64,000 nucleotides of DNA. It comes from Pigmentiphaga aceris. GTDB lineage: Bacteria; Pseudomonadota; Gammaproteobacteria; Burkholderiales; Burkholderiaceae_B. Positions 18,178-29,930 of the stretch are shown piece after piece (the first letter of the stretch is position 1; the number at the start of each line of letters is the position of its first letter). The stretch covers positions 4,712,001 through 4,776,000 of the forward strand of contig NZ_CP043046.1 in NCBI RefSeq assembly GCF_008119665.1, given 5' to 3'. The notes under the pieces were generated by a model that searched no databases, was not told the DNA's origin, and saw nothing but the letters and a program-made list of their open reading frames with translations. Both the position numbers and the translations under genes were made by a program.

Positions 18178-19570
18178 TCGGACGGCTGCCCGGGCTGCGC
18201 ATGCGCCGGAAGATCAGGGCCGAGAACGCCGTCACCACACCCAGCAGCACAAACGCCCCGCTGAAGCCGTGTGCGGTTGAACCAAGATTGCTGCCAAGCA
18301 CGTTGACCAGGCTTGCGCCAATGGTCACGCCCAAGCCGGTGGCCAACATCTGCGCCATCGAGAACAGGCTGTTGCCACTGCCCGCGTCGGCCGGGTCCAG
18401 GCCCCGCAAGGTGGCGCTGTTCATCACCGCGAACTGCATGGAATTCGATGCGCCGAATATGGTGATGGTTGCGATCTGCAGCCACAGCGGCACACCTGGC
18501 TCGATCAGGCCGAACGCCGCAATCGACAAACCGACCACTACGGTGTTGACGCTCAGGAAGCTGTGGTACCCGAAGCGTTTGATCAGCCCGCTGATCATGC
18601 GACGACCGATCATGCCGCCTGCGGCAGCCGGCACCAGCATCAAACCGGAGTTCAGCGGCGTGAAGCCCAGCTGAAGCTGCAGCAGCAAGGGCAGCATGAA
18701 GGGCACGGCGTTTGAACCGATACGACAGACCAGGTTGCCGATCAGGCCGACGCCGAAATTCCGGTCCCGGAACAGGCCCAGACGGAACAAGGGGTTGTCT
18801 CGCCTGCGGGCGTGCAGAACATAGGCCAATGCAGCCGCCAGGCTGACCGCCGACAGCCCCATGGCCCAATCGTCGTGATGCTCACCGGCCGGCACATCCA
18901 GCGCCAGCGAGAACGCCACCATGCAGGCACCGACCAACAGGAATCCAACAGCATCGAAAGACGGCGCGGCCTGATCCAGCTTGCCCTCGGGCATGAAGCG
19001 TCGCACCGCCCACAAACCACCTAGCGCGATGGGCACGTTGATCAGGAAGATCCACGGCCACGATGCGGATTGGGCAAGCAATCCACCCAGGGGCGGGCCA
19101 AGCAACGGCCCTATTTGCCCGGCAATCGTGACGGTTGCCAGCGCGGCAATGTATTGCTCGGGCGCCACGCTGCGCAACAAGGCCAGCCGCCCGATAGGCA
19201 AGAGCATTGCGCCCCCGATGCCTTGCAGCACCCGTGCAGCCACCAGCTGCGGCAAGGTCTGCGCGGCAGCACAACACAGCGAGCCGAGCGCAAACAACAA
19301 GATCGCCGCGAAGTAGATCTGACGCGTGCCGAAGCGGTCTGCCAGCCAGCCAGACGCCGGGATCAGCATCGCCATGGTCAGGGTGTAGGCCACCACTACC
19401 GGCTGCATCTGCAAGGGGCTTTCGCCCAATGCAGCCGCAATCGCCGGCAGCGCCGTGTTGACGATGGTGGTGTCCAGCCCCTGCATGAAGAAGCCGGCAC
19501 CGATCAGAAACAGGAAGGCGGTAGACGGCATCCCCTGGGCGGGGGTGCCGTTGGGTGGCGCAGCACTCAT
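18167..19570 (-). CDS. MFS drug-type transporter (DHA2/MdtD-like)
   Basis: Inner-membrane proton-driven efflux permease of 467 residues with about 14 hydrophobic segments. DHA2 features are present: LDTTIVNTALPAIAAALG in helix 1, GWLADRFGTRQIYF in the loop between helices 2 and 3, and GQIGPLLGPPLGGLLA in helix 5. It begins 13 bp after the tldD stop on the same strand and may be in that transcription unit. Substrate cannot be told from sequence; the closest recognised type is MdtD. Confidence 0.88.
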   Translation of the reverse strand: MSAAPPNGTPAQGMPSTAFLFLIGAGFFMQGLDTTIVNTALPAIAAALGESPLQMQPVVVAYTLTMAMLIPASGWLADRFGTRQIYFAAILLFALGSLCCAAAQTLPQLVAARVLQGIGGAMLLPIGRLALLRSVAPEQYIAALATVTIAGQIGPLLGPPLGGLLAQSASWPWIFLINVPIALGGLWAVRRFMPEGKLDQAAPSFDAVGFLLVGACMVAFSLALDVPAGEHHDDWAMGLSAVSLAAALAYVLHARRRDNPLFRLGLFRDRNFGVGLIGNLVCRIGSNAVPFMLPLLLQLQLGFTPLNSGLMLVPAAAGGMIGRRMISGLIKRFGYHSFLSVNTVVVGLSIAAFGLIEPGVPLWLQIATITIFGASNSMQFAVMNSATLRGLDPADAGSGNSLFSMAQMLATGLGVTIGASLVNVLGSNLGSTAHGFSGAFVLLGVVTAFSALIFRRMRSPGSRPIKR

Positions 19571-19583
19571 TGCGTGGTCGCGC

Positions 19584-21044
19584 TTACGCGGTGCCGCCGA
19601 CCGTCAAGCCTTCCATGCGCAGCGTGGGCTGACCAACGCCCACCGGCACGCTTTGACCATCCTTGCCGCAAGTACCCACACCGGAATCCAGGCGCAGGTC
19701 GTTGCCGATCATCGTGATGCGTGACATCGATTCCGGGCCGCTGCCGATCAGCGTGGCACCCTTGACCGGGTAGGTGATCTTGCCGTCTTCGATCATGTAG
19801 GCCTCGGACGCCGAGAACACGTACTTGCCGTTGGTGATGTCGACCTGACCACCGCCGAAGTTCACCGCGTACAGACCACGCTTGACCGACTTGATGATTT
19901 CTTCCGGGTCCTTGTCGCCTGCACGCATGTAGGTGTTGGTCATGCGCGGCATGGGCAGATGCGCGTAGGACTCGCGTCGGCCGTTGCCGGTCACGCTGGT
20001 CTTCATCAGGCGCGCATTCAGCGAGTCCTGCATGTAGCCCTTCAACACGCCGTCTTCGATCAGCGTGGTGCACTGGGTAGCGTTGCCCTCGTCGTCCACA
20101 TTGAGCGAACCACGACGATTCGGGATCGTGCCGTCATCGACAATGGTCACGCCCTTGGACGCCACCTGTTCACCCACACGGTCCGAGAACACGCTGGAGC
20201 CCTTGCGGTTGAAGTCGCCTTCCAGACCGTGGCCCACGGCTTCGTGCAGCAAGATGCCGGGCCAGCCGGAACCCAGCACCACGGTCATTTCACCGGCCGG
20301 CGCAGGACGCGCTTCCAGGTTGACCAGGGCTTCGTGCACGGCGTTTTCGACGTAAGCCTTCAGGATCTCGTCGGTAAAGTACTCAAAACCGGTGCGCCCG
20401 CCGCCACCTGCATGGCCCATTTCGCGGCGGCCGTTGTGTTCGGCGATCACTGTCAGGGACAGGCGCACCAGCGGTCGCACGTCGGCCGCCATGCGGCCGT
20501 CGCTGCCCACCACCATGATGACGTCGTATTCGGCACCAATGCCGGCCATGACCTGCGCCACGCGCGGGTCTTTGGCGCGCGCCATGCGTTCGATGCGCTC
20601 AAGCAGCGCCACCTTTTGCGGTGCTTCCAGGGATGCAACCGGGTCCAGGTCACGGTAGAGCGAACGGGCACCCGACTGGGCGAAGTTGCTGGCGACCTTG
20701 ATCTTGCCTGCACCGCGCTTGGCAATGCTGCGCACCGCACGCGCCGACGACAGCAATGCGTCACGCGACAGCATGTCGGAATACGCAAATGCCGTCTTCT
20801 CGCCGCTGAGCGCACGCACGCCCACGCCTTGCTCGATAGAGAAGCTGCCGGTTTTGACGATGCCTTCTTCCAGGCTCCAGCCTTCGCTGCGGGTGTACTG
20901 GAAGTACAGGTCGGCGTAGTCCACCTTGTGGGTGAAGATTTCGCCCAGCGCACGGTTCAGGTCGGTCTCGGTCAAGCCCCAGGGATCGAGCAACAAGGAC
21001 TTCGCAGTGGCCAGAGCCTGGATATTGGGTTCTACAACTAACAT
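19584..21044 (-). CDS. tldD: Metalloprotease TldD
   Basis: 486 residues, the TldD subunit of the TldD/TldE zinc protease that degrades unfolded or modified peptides such as CcdA and microcin B17 precursors. The metal motif HEAVGH lies in [20 protein letters not shown]. Other family blocks are [20 protein letters not shown] at the N-terminus and [20 protein letters not shown] at the C-terminus. The partner tldE/pmbA is not in the window. It follows the nitrilase-family gene by 16 bp on the minus strand, a common yhdP-nitrilase-tldD order. Confidence 0.95.
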   Translation of the reverse strand: MLVVEPNIQALATAKSLLLDPWGLTETDLNRALGEIFTHKVDYADLYFQYTRSEGWSLEEGIVKTGSFSIEQGVGVRALSGEKTAFAYSDMLSRDALLSSARAVRSIAKRGAGKIKVASNFAQSGARSLYRDLDPVASLEAPQKVALLERIERMARAKDPRVAQVMAGIGAEYDVIMVVGSDGRMAADVRPLVRLSLTVIAEHNGRREMGHAGGGGRTGFEYFTDEILKAYVENAVHEALVNLEARPAPAGEMTVVLGSGWPGILLHEAVGHGLEGDFNRKGSSVFSDRVGEQVASKGVTIVDDGTIPNRRGSLNVDDEGNATQCTTLIEDGVLKGYMQDSLNARLMKTSVTGNGRRESYAHLPMPRMTNTYMRAGDKDPEEIIKSVKRGLYAVNFGGGQVDITNGKYVFSASEAYMIEDGKITYPVKGATLIGSGPESMSRITMIGNDLRLDSGVGTCGKDGQSVPVGVGQPTLRMEGLTVGGTA

Positions 21045-21060
21045 ATGTGTGTCTCGGCTA

Positions 21061-21888
21061 TCAGGTCAGGACGCGGTGGCGCAGCGCGGGCAAAGCGCCG
21101 CGCACGTCGAGAAGTCGGTCGGGATCGACGATGCCGCCGACCACGCCAGGTCCCTCGGGCAGGACGTCAAGCACCTCGCCCCAGGGATCGATGAACAGGG
21201 AATGGCCCCAGGTGCTGCGCCCGTTCGGGTGCTTGCCGCCCTGAGCAGCCGCCAGTACGTAACACTGGTTTTCAATGGCGCGGGCCCGCAACAGGGTCTC
21301 CCAATGCGCCTTGCCAGTGGTGTAGGTGAAGGCGGATGGCACCAAAATCAAGCTGACTTCGCCCAAACCGCGATACAGCTCGGGGAAACGCAGGTCGTAG
21401 CAGATCGACAGACCGACCCGGCCAGCGGGAGTATCGAAGCCGACCGTCTGCTTGCCGGCGCGGATGCTGCGCCCTTCGTCGTAGGACTCGGTGCCGCGCT
21501 GGTAATTGAACAGGTGAATCTTGTCGTAGCGGGCCACCCGGGCCCCGTCCGGCCCATAGACCAGCGAGGTATTGAATACCCGCCCCGGCGACAAGGTGGC
21601 AATCGGCAGCGTGCCGCCCGCCAGCCAGATGCCGTGACGGCGCGCGGTGTCGGACAGGAATTGCTGAATCGGGCCTTCGCCCACGTATTCGGCAATCGTC
21701 AGCTTGTCACTGTCGGCATGGCCCATCAGGCAGAAATATTCCGGCAGCGACACCAGCTTGGCCCCCTGGGCGGCCGCACGGGCAATCAGCTCGGCAGCGG
21801 CGGCCAGATTCTCGTCGACGCTGGGCGTCGATACCATCTGAACGGCGGCTACCTGGAACGACAAAGGAGAAACAGTCGGTGCATTCAT
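21061..21888 (-). CDS. Carbon-nitrogen hydrolase (Nit1/Nit2-like amidase)
   Basis: Nitrilase-superfamily amidase of 275 residues. The Glu-Lys-Cys triad is visible: Glu in SLPEYF, Lys in YDKIHLF and Cys in [11 protein letters not shown]. Close relatives of this size hydrolyse deaminated glutathione (NitA/Nit1) or omega-amides (Nit2), acting in metabolite repair. Specificity here is inferred from family only. It lies between yhdP and tldD on the minus strand, which suggests co-transcription. Confidence 0.9.
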   Translation of the reverse strand: MNAPTVSPLSFQVAAVQMVSTPSVDENLAAAAELIARAAAQGAKLVSLPEYFCLMGHADSDKLTIAEYVGEGPIQQFLSDTARRHGIWLAGGTLPIATLSPGRVFNTSLVYGPDGARVARYDKIHLFNYQRGTESYDEGRSIRAGKQTVGFDTPAGRVGLSICYDLRFPELYRGLGEVSLILVPSAFTYTTGKAHWETLLRARAIENQCYVLAAAQGGKHPNGRSTWGHSLFIDPWGEVLDVLPEGPGVVGGIVDPDRLLDVRGALPALRHRVLT

Positions 21889-21927
21889 GGGCTTATTGTC
21901 GCGCAGATCAGGGTTGGGGTATTGGCC

Positions 21928-24900
21928 TCATGGCACCACGGGGGCCGGGCCTGGCTCTTTTTTCACACGGTCGACCTGCGGATCGCTCCAGCCACCCTTG
22001 ACCGCGTATTCAAACGTGAAGGCCTTGTTCAAGGGGTCGCGCAACACCCATTGCGCCAGGAACGTACCCAGGCCGATGGCCGGATTGACGGCCAGCGCGT
22101 AAAGAATGGATGCGGTTCCCGCGTTGACCTCGGGCACCACCACCACACGCAAATCCTGGGTTTCGCGGTCCAGATCCACGCGCCCGCCCATCACCACGGT
22201 AGCCGCCACGCCCCGCATCTTGAAGTCTTCTGTGCGCAAGATGCCCTTTTCGATCGTGGCACCGGCAATGATGCTGTCGTAGGCAAAGCCATCGCTGAAG
22301 ACATCGCGGAAATCCAGCGTGATGCGACGCGGCAGCGCCTGCAAGGACATCACCCCCAGCAGCTTGGCAATACCCGGCTCGGCCTTGAGGAATTGCCCTT
22401 TTTCCAGCGCCAGCGACAGCTTGCCGTCCAGGCTCGGGATATCCAGCGAATACGGCCGCCCTGCCCAAGACACCCGACCGTTCAGCGTCCCGCTGCCGCC
22501 TTGCATGGTGCCCTTGAGCTTCAGCCGGTCCAGGAATTTGCCTGCGTCATGCAAGGACAAGGCGGCGTCGAGTTCCATGCGACGACGACCCGACCCTTGC
22601 ACAGTCGGATCGACCCGCCAGATGCCCGTCCCGGCCAGATCGGCGTCCGGGTTGCTCAGACGCAGCTTGCTCATGTGCCATTCACGGCCCTGCGCGTGGC
22701 TGGATGCCGTGACCTCCAGCGCGCCCAGATCGCGTCCATACAACACGAATTGCGCGGCACGCAGATCAACATCGGGCATGTCAGCGACGGAATCCTGGTC
22801 GAATACCGATTCGGACGCCACCGACGGATCGTCTTCGACCACGAATCTAGCCAAGCGCGCCGTCACACGGTCAGCGCTGCCGCCCTGGCCAACCTGCCAT
22901 GTGATGTCCCCGGCCATCTTGTCGGCCTCGATCTGCGCCTGCCAGACAAACGGCTTGGCAGCATCACAGGCCACCTTCAGGTCGACTTGTTTCAGACGTC
23001 GGCTGCTGTAATGCAATTCGGGCGTCTGCATCGATAAGGAAACACGGTCGAACGCCACGCCCTCGCCGCTTCCCAGGCACTGGCCTGGCGCGCTGCCGCT
23101 GCCGCTGCCAGGTTTTGCGGGCAGATCGTTGGCCAGGGCGCTGGCAGATGGCGGGGTGAACTCACCCAGCAGCCCCTGCCAGATCGGCTGATCCACCTTG
23201 GCCAGCGCAACCTGCATGGCCAACCCACGTGCCGGCAAGGTCAGTGCAGCACTGCTGGCGGGGCCATCGTGCAGCGACAAGGCTGCGCGCTGAACCTGCA
23301 TGGACTTGCCCTTGGGCCGCCGCTCGGCCAGACCGTAAAAAACCTGGCCCAGCTTGATACCCAGTTGCTCGCGAGCAGCCGCGTCGGTGCCGCGCCGCTG
23401 CCAATCCACCCGCAAGGGCAATGGTGCGGTGGCCGCCTTGCCCAAGGGCGCGGGCAAATCGATGGCCATGCCGTTCAGGGTCGAATCGACCGCCACATCC
23501 ACATCACCGGTCTGCGTGAACGACACGGTGCCCTGATAACGGCTGTCGCCATTCAGGCGACGCAAGATGGGCAAGCTGCCCCAGCGGGAAATCCCCGTGC
23601 TGTTCACGGTGCCATCAATGCGCAACAAGCTGCGGCCGCCAGTTGCGGTGTCGCCCGTGATCACAACCGGTCCACCCAGGAAGGTGGCATCCACACGAGG
23701 CATGGCAATGCCGTCGTTGTTGAAAGTCATTCGCCCAGTCACCCGTTCCAGGGTCGGCAAGGGTGAAAACAGGAAGACATCGTTTCCGCTGAATTCCACG
23801 CCGCCATCAACCTGCGTGGCGTCCAGGTCAGACAGTGGCAGTGTCAGTGCGAGCGGCAGGCGCACGTCACCGCTGATGCGTGACTCATCGAGAAAACCGC
23901 CAATCATCTGACGCAACGGCGACTGCGCCACGAAGCGCAGCAGGGCCGCCGCCGGTGCCGCTGGCGTGGCCTCGAGCTTCAGCTTGGCGTGATCGTCCAT
24001 GTTGTCGATGCTGGCTATGGTGCGGCCAAGCTGCACGCCGCCAGTTACCCCGTCGACACGCGCGCTGCCGCGTTCGGCCACCAAACGCATGCCGCTGCGC
24101 TCGAACACCAGGTTGCCATTGATCCCGTCGATTCGCGGCCAGGGCGATGTGCCGCCGCCTGACGGGGCTGCGTAATCAAGCGTGACCTCGCTGATCCTGC
24201 CCGCCACCTTGAACTCGCCCGTATCGGGCTTGCGGAAAGGGAAATCCCGCAGATCGCCGCGCACCCTGAACTGGGTTTCCTGCAGACGGCCCACCACCAG
24301 CGAGCGGCGCAGCCAATTACGCACGTCGGCATTGACTTCCAAGGGTATGAAGCGATGCACATCACGGGCATCGCCGTATTCCAGCACGCCCGTCAGATCA
24401 AGCAGTCCGCTCGGACTCTTGCCACCTTCCTGCCAGGCACCTGCCCCGCGCGCGGCCAGGCGGGCATGTACAAGATGCACCTTGTCGAATTCCACCCGCA
24501 GCGGAGCGTTGGCCGGCCAAAGCACCTTCACGCTGCCCTTCAGGGATTCCAACGGCACGATGGGGTCGGCAAACACACCCGGGAAATTCAGGACGGGCTG
24601 GCGCGCATCGATCTGCAGATCGAGCCGGCGCGCCGCCAGCGAAAAGCTGCCCGACAGGCGCTCCACGCCGGGGCGTTGCGGCTCGGCGGCCAGCTTGCCC
24701 GTAGGCACCGGCGCGCCGGCCAATGCCAGATTGTCGATCCGGCCTGACCCCGACACGCCGTCAGGCGTTGGCGTCCAGCCTGCCCAATTGAGGGCAAAGG
24801 CGTCGATCCCGCCTTTGGGATCAAGCTGTGCCAGCTGGGTTTGCCATGCCGGCTCCAACGGGAAACGACGCGCCAAGGCAGACACCGTGCCCAGATCGAT

Positions 24901-25986
24901 ACGCGCAATGCGCACCTCGCCAGAGGCGGGCGTGGCTTCCTGCGCCTTGATGCGCTTGAGGCTGAGTTCACCGGGCGCAAGCGCCAGGCCGTCACGCAGA
25001 CGCACTGACAGGTTCTGCAGCGAATAGCGTTCGTCGTAATCGCTGCGAGATGCCTGCAAGCGAGCACTTGCTTGCTGCACATCCAGGCGCGGCAAATCCT
25101 TGCGCAGGCCGACATCCAGGTTTTCCACGCCCAGATCGGCCGTCAGATCGGTGATCCGGCCACGTTCCATGCCAAGCCAGGCCGTCAGCCCGGCACGTCC
25201 GGCCTTCACGTCTGCAGGCACACTGATCCACGGCCGCCAGGCAGCCAGGTCCACCTGCGAAACGGCCAGATAGGCTTCACCGCGCCATTCACGCACATTG
25301 GCCGCGCTGCGGGTAAACCATGCATGGGTGAAATCAGCACGCAGATCCAGCGGCGACGCAAGATTGGCTGGCGGTGTGGCACGTACGGCCAGACGGTGAT
25401 GATGGCCCTGGTTGCGCAGCACCGCGTGCAGTCCATCGATGGCCAAGGGCGGCGCGCCGCGTTGGGCGTCGGTCCAGCGCAGGCTGGCCTGACGGATCAC
25501 GATTTCGTCTTGCGCCACCAGCCAGCGCACCAGCGCCGGCTCGCTTCCATCGCTTGGCTGGCCATCATCGAGTGGCAAGCCTGCAATCCAGAACGCACCT
25601 TGTGCATCGCGTTCAATATCGAGCGTGGGCCCGGTCAGGACCAACTGGCGCAGTCGAGGGGACAGGGTAAACACGCTGCGCCAGGACACGGTGGCCGATA
25701 CATCCTGCAGGCGCAGCGCAACCTGACCGTCAGGCCCCTGAATGCGCAGGTCCGTCAGCGCCAGTTCGGGATTCAAGCCACGCCAGTCGGCTGCAACGCT
25801 GCCGATGCTGACCGGAGCCTTCACCGCGCGCGACACCATGCGTTCGATTGCCGGACGATAGTCGTCGATGCCCGGCAATACCAGGTAGCGCACGGCCAGA
25901 ATGCCAAGCGCACACACCAGGTAGAGAGACAGCAAAGCGAGGCCAAGCCAGCGCATGAGGCGGCGAAGTGTGGAATCGATACGCAC
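21928..25986 (-). CDS. yhdP: YhdP family inner-membrane protein (AsmA-like lipid transfer)
   Basis: 1352-residue envelope protein. A GTG start is followed by a single N-terminal membrane anchor (LALLSLYLVCALGILAVRYL), with the long remainder in the periplasm. Length and the TIGR02099 pattern fit YhdP: repeated beta-rich blocks such as SVAADWRGLNPELALTDLRI, and the C-terminal segment VVVPEVNAGTASILYALAVN. In E. coli, YhdP works with TamB and YdbH in phospholipid transport to the outer membrane. First gene of the probable yhdP-nitrilase-tldD unit, divergent from glnE. Confidence 0.93.
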   Translation of the reverse strand: MRIDSTLRRLMRWLGLALLSLYLVCALGILAVRYLVLPGIDDYRPAIERMVSRAVKAPVSIGSVAADWRGLNPELALTDLRIQGPDGQVALRLQDVSATVSWRSVFTLSPRLRQLVLTGPTLDIERDAQGAFWIAGLPLDDGQPSDGSEPALVRWLVAQDEIVIRQASLRWTDAQRGAPPLAIDGLHAVLRNQGHHHRLAVRATPPANLASPLDLRADFTHAWFTRSAANVREWRGEAYLAVSQVDLAAWRPWISVPADVKAGRAGLTAWLGMERGRITDLTADLGVENLDVGLRKDLPRLDVQQASARLQASRSDYDERYSLQNLSVRLRDGLALAPGELSLKRIKAQEATPASGEVRIARIDLGTVSALARRFPLEPAWQTQLAQLDPKGGIDAFALNWAGWTPTPDGVSGSGRIDNLALAGAPVPTGKLAAEPQRPGVERLSGSFSLAARRLDLQIDARQPVLNFPGVFADPIVPLESLKGSVKVLWPANAPLRVEFDKVHLVHARLAARGAGAWQEGGKSPSGLLDLTGVLEYGDARDVHRFIPLEVNADVRNWLRRSLVVGRLQETQFRVRGDLRDFPFRKPDTGEFKVAGRISEVTLDYAAPSGGGTSPWPRIDGINGNLVFERSGMRLVAERGSARVDGVTGGVQLGRTIASIDNMDDHAKLKLEATPAAPAAALLRFVAQSPLRQMIGGFLDESRISGDVRLPLALTLPLSDLDATQVDGGVEFSGNDVFLFSPLPTLERVTGRMTFNNDGIAMPRVDATFLGGPVVITGDTATGGRSLLRIDGTVNSTGISRWGSLPILRRLNGDSRYQGTVSFTQTGDVDVAVDSTLNGMAIDLPAPLGKAATAPLPLRVDWQRRGTDAAAREQLGIKLGQVFYGLAERRPKGKSMQVQRAALSLHDGPASSAALTLPARGLAMQVALAKVDQPIWQGLLGEFTPPSASALANDLPAKPGSGSGSAPGQCLGSGEGVAFDRVSLSMQTPELHYSSRRLKQVDLKVACDAAKPFVWQAQIEADKMAGDITWQVGQGGSADRVTARLARFVVEDDPSVASESVFDQDSVADMPDVDLRAAQFVLYGRDLGALEVTASSHAQGREWHMSKLRLSNPDADLAGTGIWRVDPTVQGSGRRRMELDAALSLHDAGKFLDRLKLKGTMQGGSGTLNGRVSWAGRPYSLDIPSLDGKLSLALEKGQFLKAEPGIAKLLGVMSLQALPRRITLDFRDVFSDGFAYDSIIAGATIEKGILRTEDFKMRGVAATVVMGGRVDLDRETQDLRVVVVPEVNAGTASILYALAVNPAIGLGTFLAQWVLRDPLNKAFTFEYAVKGGWSDPQVDRVKKEPGPAPVVP

Positions 25987-26301
25987 GAGGAATCAAAAGC
26001 GTCGACACCGGGAAGGCGACAACAAAATCAGAATAAGAAGCAGCAAAACCGGCGCACCTGGGCAGCGACCGCTACAAAGATGCCAGTCTACCCAGATATG
26101 ATGGCCCAATCCCGATTTACGCTGGCATTCGGTCTCTGGACGCGAACCCCAGCGACAATCGGTAACGCGGCTTTCATCGCGTTTGCCTTGCCGGGCGCTT
26201 TTATTACCGTAATGGCCGATTGGTCTGATCTGCCATGACGGAGCAACGCCTTGTCCGTGCCGACTGGCACATGTGCTGTTTTTCACTCGCGAGTCCTGTC
26301 G
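25987..26301. other. Intergenic region between divergent yhdP and glnE
   Basis: 315 bp between the two starts. An open frame reaches back from glnE into this region (26251) but lacks family similarity. Promoters for both genes must lie here. A TTGCCG with a TATTAC-like element (about 26190-26215) is a weak candidate for glnE. No strong hairpin or repeat was seen. Confidence 0.4.
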
Positions 26302-29112
26302 ATGTCCGAGTCTTCCCTACTCGCCCCTGCGCTGGCCTGGTCTGGCCACCTTCGCCGTCGGCTTCAGAATTCACCCGGTTTTGCCGACTGGCTGGCCACG
26401 GCGGCACCGCAGCCACTTGACGAGGTACGTCTGGCCCAATGGTTGTGCGAACTGCGTGCAGAACGTATTGCAGTGGCCAGTGACGAGCCGGGGCGAGCCA
26501 TGCCCAGCGCCGATTGCCGGTCGGTATTGCGCCGCCTGCGCGACCGGGTGTTCTGCGTGGCAATGGTGCGCGACTTGGCAGGCCTGGCCCCCTTAGAGGA
26601 AATCGTCGGTGCCATGACCCAGCTGGCAGAGATCGCAGTGGCGGAGTCGTATCGCAGCATCGCAGCCGAACTGACCGAGGTGCACGGCGTTCCGCGCGAA
26701 GCGGTCAGTGGCGCTCCCCAGGAAATGCTGATCGTCGGCATGGGCAAGCTCGGCGGCCAGGAACTGAATGTGTCGTCGGACATCGATCTGGTGATGCTGT
26801 ATGGCGATGAAGGCGACACCGACGGACCACGCCCCATCTCTAACCACGAGTTCTATGGCCGGCTGACCCGCCGCATGATGCCGGTGATCTCCGAAATCGA
26901 CGCCGACGGCCATGTTTTCCGCACCGACCTGCGTCTGCGCCCGGATGGCGATTCCGGCCCGCTGGCGTGGAGCCTGGACGCATTCGAGAACTACCTGGTC
27001 AGTCAGGGCCGGGAATGGGAGCGTTATGCCTGGCTGAAAGGGCGGCAGCTGCCGGCGCGCGCCTTTGCAGGCAGCACACCTGACGCGCAAGAAGCACAAC
27101 TGGAAGGCCTGCGTCGCCCCTTTGTCTACCGGAAATACTTCGACTTCGATGCACTGGCCGCGCTGCGCTCGCTGCGCGAACGAATTCGCCAGGACTGGAA
27201 TCGCCGTGCCAGCGCCCGCAGCGGCATCGAATCCGAGGACAACGTCAAACTTGGTGAAGGCGGCATCCGCGAGATCGAGTTCGTGGTGCAGTTGTCGCAA
27301 CTGGTGCGCGGGGGCCGGCTGCAAGCCTTGCAGACGCGTGGTCTGTTGAGTGCACTGCACGCGGAACGCGATGCCGGCCTGATCTCGCCGGCCGATGCGG
27401 AAAGGCTGGAAAAGGCCTACCGCTTCCTGCGCCGGGTCGAGCACACCTTGCAATACCGGGAAGACCAGCAGACGCACCTGATGCCGTCCGACCCGGAACA
27501 GCGCGCAGCGTTGGCCCAGGTGCTGGGTTTTGCCGACACAGCGGCATTCGAAGCCGTGCTGGCGGAACACCGTAGCTTCGTCGAAGCAACCTTCCGCAAC
27601 GTGTTCCGCATGACGGGCATGGAAACGCCTGCCGACGATGCCGCGCCCGACACCGTGGCCGAAGACCCCGATGCCGCGCTGGCCGATCGGATTGCCAATC
27701 GCTTCGGCAATGATGCGCCCGCCTTGCAGTCCCGGCTTGAGGCCATGGCACGCAGCTCGCGCATTCGCAGCCTGCCGGAAACCAGCCAGCGCAGGCTCAG
27801 CGCCCTGCTGCCCGCCGCTGTGGATGCGGCCGCTGCTACCCAGGCACCGGCTGCCGCCCTGGCGCGCCTGTTCGATCTGATCGAGACCATTGCCCAGCGC
27901 AGCGCCTATCTGGCCTTGCTGGCCGAATACCCGGAGACCCTGGCGCGCGTGGCCCGCATCGTGGCCGCAAGCGATTGGGCGGCGCAGTACCTGATGCGCC
28001 ACCCGCTGTTGCTTGACGAACTGCTGGACTGGCGGACCTTGCTGGCCGCACCGGACTTCACTGTGTTTGCCAACGAGTTGGCGGCGGAACTGGATGCCAG
28101 CGTGATTGCCGGCAACCCGCCCACACCCGATGTCGAAAGCCAGATGAACGTAATGCGTGACGCGCAACGTCAACTGAGCTTCCACTTGCTGGCGCAAGAC
28201 CTGGAAGGCAGGCTTAGCGTCGAGCACCTGGGCGACCACCTGTCGATGTTGGCCGATGTGCTGCTGAACGAAACCCTGCGCCGGGTGTGGCCGCACATCA
28301 AGGGAGCCGATCCAAGCGTTCCGCCTCGGATAGCCGCCATTGCCTACGGCAAGCTCGGCGGCAAGGAGCTGGGTTATGCCTCGGACCTGGACCTGGTCTT
28401 TGTCTACGACGACCCGCGTGACGATGCGCTGGAAATCTACTCGCGCCTGGTGCGCCGCGTCATGTCATGGATGGGATCGATGACTTCGTCGGGTCGTCTG
28501 TATGAAGTCGACCTGCGCCTGCGCCCGGATGGGGATGCCGGCTTGCCGGTGATTTCCACCGAGGCGCTGGAGCGTTATCAGCGCGAAAAAGCCTGGCCCT
28601 GGGAACATCAGGCCATTACTCGTGCGCGCTTTGCGGCGGGTAATGCCGAGGTGGGCGCACGCTTCGAGCAGATCCGCTGCGATGTGCTGTTGATGCCGCG
28701 CGACGCACAAGCCTTGGCCACCGAGGTGCGTGCCATGCGTGAAAAAATCCACGCCGGCCATCCGAATACCAGTGGCCAGTTCGACCTGAAGCACGATGCG
28801 GGCGGCATGGTCGATGTCGAATTCGTGACGCAATACCTGGTGCTGCTGCACGCCCGCGAACATCCGTCATTGCTGAAAAATCTGGGCAACATCGGCCTGC
28901 TGCGTCTAGCTGAACAGGCGGGGTTGATCCCGACCGGCATGGCCGAAGCGGCAGGTGATGCTTACCGCAGCCTGCGACGCGAACAACATGCACTGCGGCT
29001 GCAGGGCATCGACAAAGCCAGACTGCCCGCCGACAGACTTGTCGCCGAGCGCAATACTGTTATTGCTTTATGGGAGGCCGTGTTGGGTGCACGCGGGCGT
29101 AGTCACGCATGA
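26302..29112 (+). CDS. glnE: Bifunctional glutamine synthetase adenylyltransferase/deadenylase
   Basis: 936 residues from the ATG at 26302; the frame extends to 26251, but the added residues do not resemble GlnE. The enzyme adenylylates glutamine synthetase when nitrogen is plentiful and removes AMP when it is scarce, under PII control. The two nucleotidyltransferase domains are clear: [20 protein letters not shown] in the N-terminal half (deadenylylation) and [20 protein letters not shown] in the C-terminal half (adenylylation). Each is followed by a DLRLRPDGD metal motif. Its stop overlaps the start of map (ATGA). Confidence 0.96.
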   Translation: MSESSLLAPALAWSGHLRRRLQNSPGFADWLATAAPQPLDEVRLAQWLCELRAERIAVASDEPGRAMPSADCRSVLRRLRDRVFCVAMVRDLAGLAPLEEIVGAMTQLAEIAVAESYRSIAAELTEVHGVPREAVSGAPQEMLIVGMGKLGGQELNVSSDIDLVMLYGDEGDTDGPRPISNHEFYGRLTRRMMPVISEIDADGHVFRTDLRLRPDGDSGPLAWSLDAFENYLVSQGREWERYAWLKGRQLPARAFAGSTPDAQEAQLEGLRRPFVYRKYFDFDALAALRSLRERIRQDWNRRASARSGIESEDNVKLGEGGIREIEFVVQLSQLVRGGRLQALQTRGLLSALHAERDAGLISPADAERLEKAYRFLRRVEHTLQYREDQQTHLMPSDPEQRAALAQVLGFADTAAFEAVLAEHRSFVEATFRNVFRMTGMETPADDAAPDTVAEDPDAALADRIANRFGNDAPALQSRLEAMARSSRIRSLPETSQRRLSALLPAAVDAAAATQAPAAALARLFDLIETIAQRSAYLALLAEYPETLARVARIVAASDWAAQYLMRHPLLLDELLDWRTLLAAPDFTVFANELAAELDASVIAGNPPTPDVESQMNVMRDAQRQLSFHLLAQDLEGRLSVEHLGDHLSMLADVLLNETLRRVWPHIKGADPSVPPRIAAIAYGKLGGKELGYASDLDLVFVYDDPRDDALEIYSRLVRRVMSWMGSMTSSGRLYEVDLRLRPDGDAGLPVISTEALERYQREKAWPWEHQAITRARFAAGNAEVGARFEQIRCDVLLMPRDAQALATEVRAMREKIHAGHPNTSGQFDLKHDAGGMVDVEFVTQYLVLLHAREHPSLLKNLGNIGLLRLAEQAGLIPTGMAEAAGDAYRSLRREQHALRLQGIDKARLPADRLVAERNTVIALWEAVLGARGRSHA

Positions 29113-29900
29113 GTGAGTCAGCATTGATCAAAACGGCGACAGAGCTCGCCATGATGCGCGTGGCCGGCAAGCTTGCGGCCGAGGTATTGGGCATGATCGC
29201 ACCCTATGTGCAGCCCGGCGTCACGACCGAAGAACTGGACCGACGCTGCCACGAGTACATTGTCGAGGTGCAGAAAGCGACGCCTGCGAACATCGGGTAT
29301 CGCGGGTTTCCCAAGACCATCTGTATTTCGGTCAACGATGTCATCTGTCATGGCATTCCATCGGCGCGGGTGCTGGCCGATGGCGACATCGTCAATATCG
29401 ACGTGGCGGTCATCCACAACGGTTGGTACGGCGACACCAGCCGCATGTACCTGGTTGGCCAGCCGGCACCGATTGCGCGCCGCCTGGTACGTACCGCCTA
29501 CGAGGCCATGTGCGCCGGTATTCTGGAAGTGCGCCCGGGTGCCACGCTTGGCGATATCGGCAACGCGATTGAAAGCGTGGCGCAACGAGATGGCTTCAGC
29601 GTGGTGCAGGAGTATTTCGGCCACGGCATCGGCAAGCGATATCACGAAAGCCCGAAGGTATTGAACTACGGCGAGCGTGGCGAGGGGATGGTGCTGGAAC
29701 CCGGCATGGTGTTCACGGTCGAGCCGATGATCAACGCCGGCAAGCGGCACACCCGGCAGTTGGCTGATGGCTGGACCGTGGTCACGCGCGACCGGTCGTT
29801 GTCAGCGCAGTGGGAACACATGGTGGCAGTGACCGACACGGGCTTTGAAGTGCTGACGCCGTGGCCGGACCGATCGGTGGACTATGCGCCGATCGTGTAA
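29109..29900 (+). CDS. map: Type I methionine aminopeptidase
   Basis: Removes initiator methionine from new proteins. It has 263 residues, normal for the type I class. The five metal ligands are visible: Asp98 (VNIDVA), Asp109 (GDTS), His172 (FGHGIG), Glu205 (TVEPMI) and Glu236 (WEHMV); His81 in CHGIP is also kept. HESP replaces the commoner HEEP. It overlaps glnE by 4 bp, unlike the usual map location beside rpsB-tsf, so this may be a second copy; that cannot be decided from one window. Confidence 0.94.
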   Translation: MSESALIKTATELAMMRVAGKLAAEVLGMIAPYVQPGVTTEELDRRCHEYIVEVQKATPANIGYRGFPKTICISVNDVICHGIPSARVLADGDIVNIDVAVIHNGWYGDTSRMYLVGQPAPIARRLVRTAYEAMCAGILEVRPGATLGDIGNAIESVAQRDGFSVVQEYFGHGIGKRYHESPKVLNYGERGEGMVLEPGMVFTVEPMINAGKRHTRQLADGWTVVTRDRSLSAQWEHMVAVTDTGFEVLTPWPDRSVDYAPIV

Positions 29901-29910
29901 TCAGCAAGAG

Positions 29911-29927
29911 GGGGCACCCGCTGCCCC
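29911..29927. terminator. Weak hairpin between convergent map and azlD
   Basis: GGGGCA and TGCCCC form a 6 bp GC-rich stem around a 5-base loop, in the 30 bp gap between convergent genes. No T tract follows on either strand, so it would be a poor or factor-dependent terminator. Confidence 0.35.
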
Positions 29928-29930
29928 GCC

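Noticed and set aside
26251..26301. Longer glnE start
   Set aside because: The extra 17 residues have no GlnE similarity and the ATG at 26302 gives normal length.
26593..28296. 567-codon open frame on the minus strand
   Set aside because: Fully antisense to glnE, which has both catalytic motifs in place.
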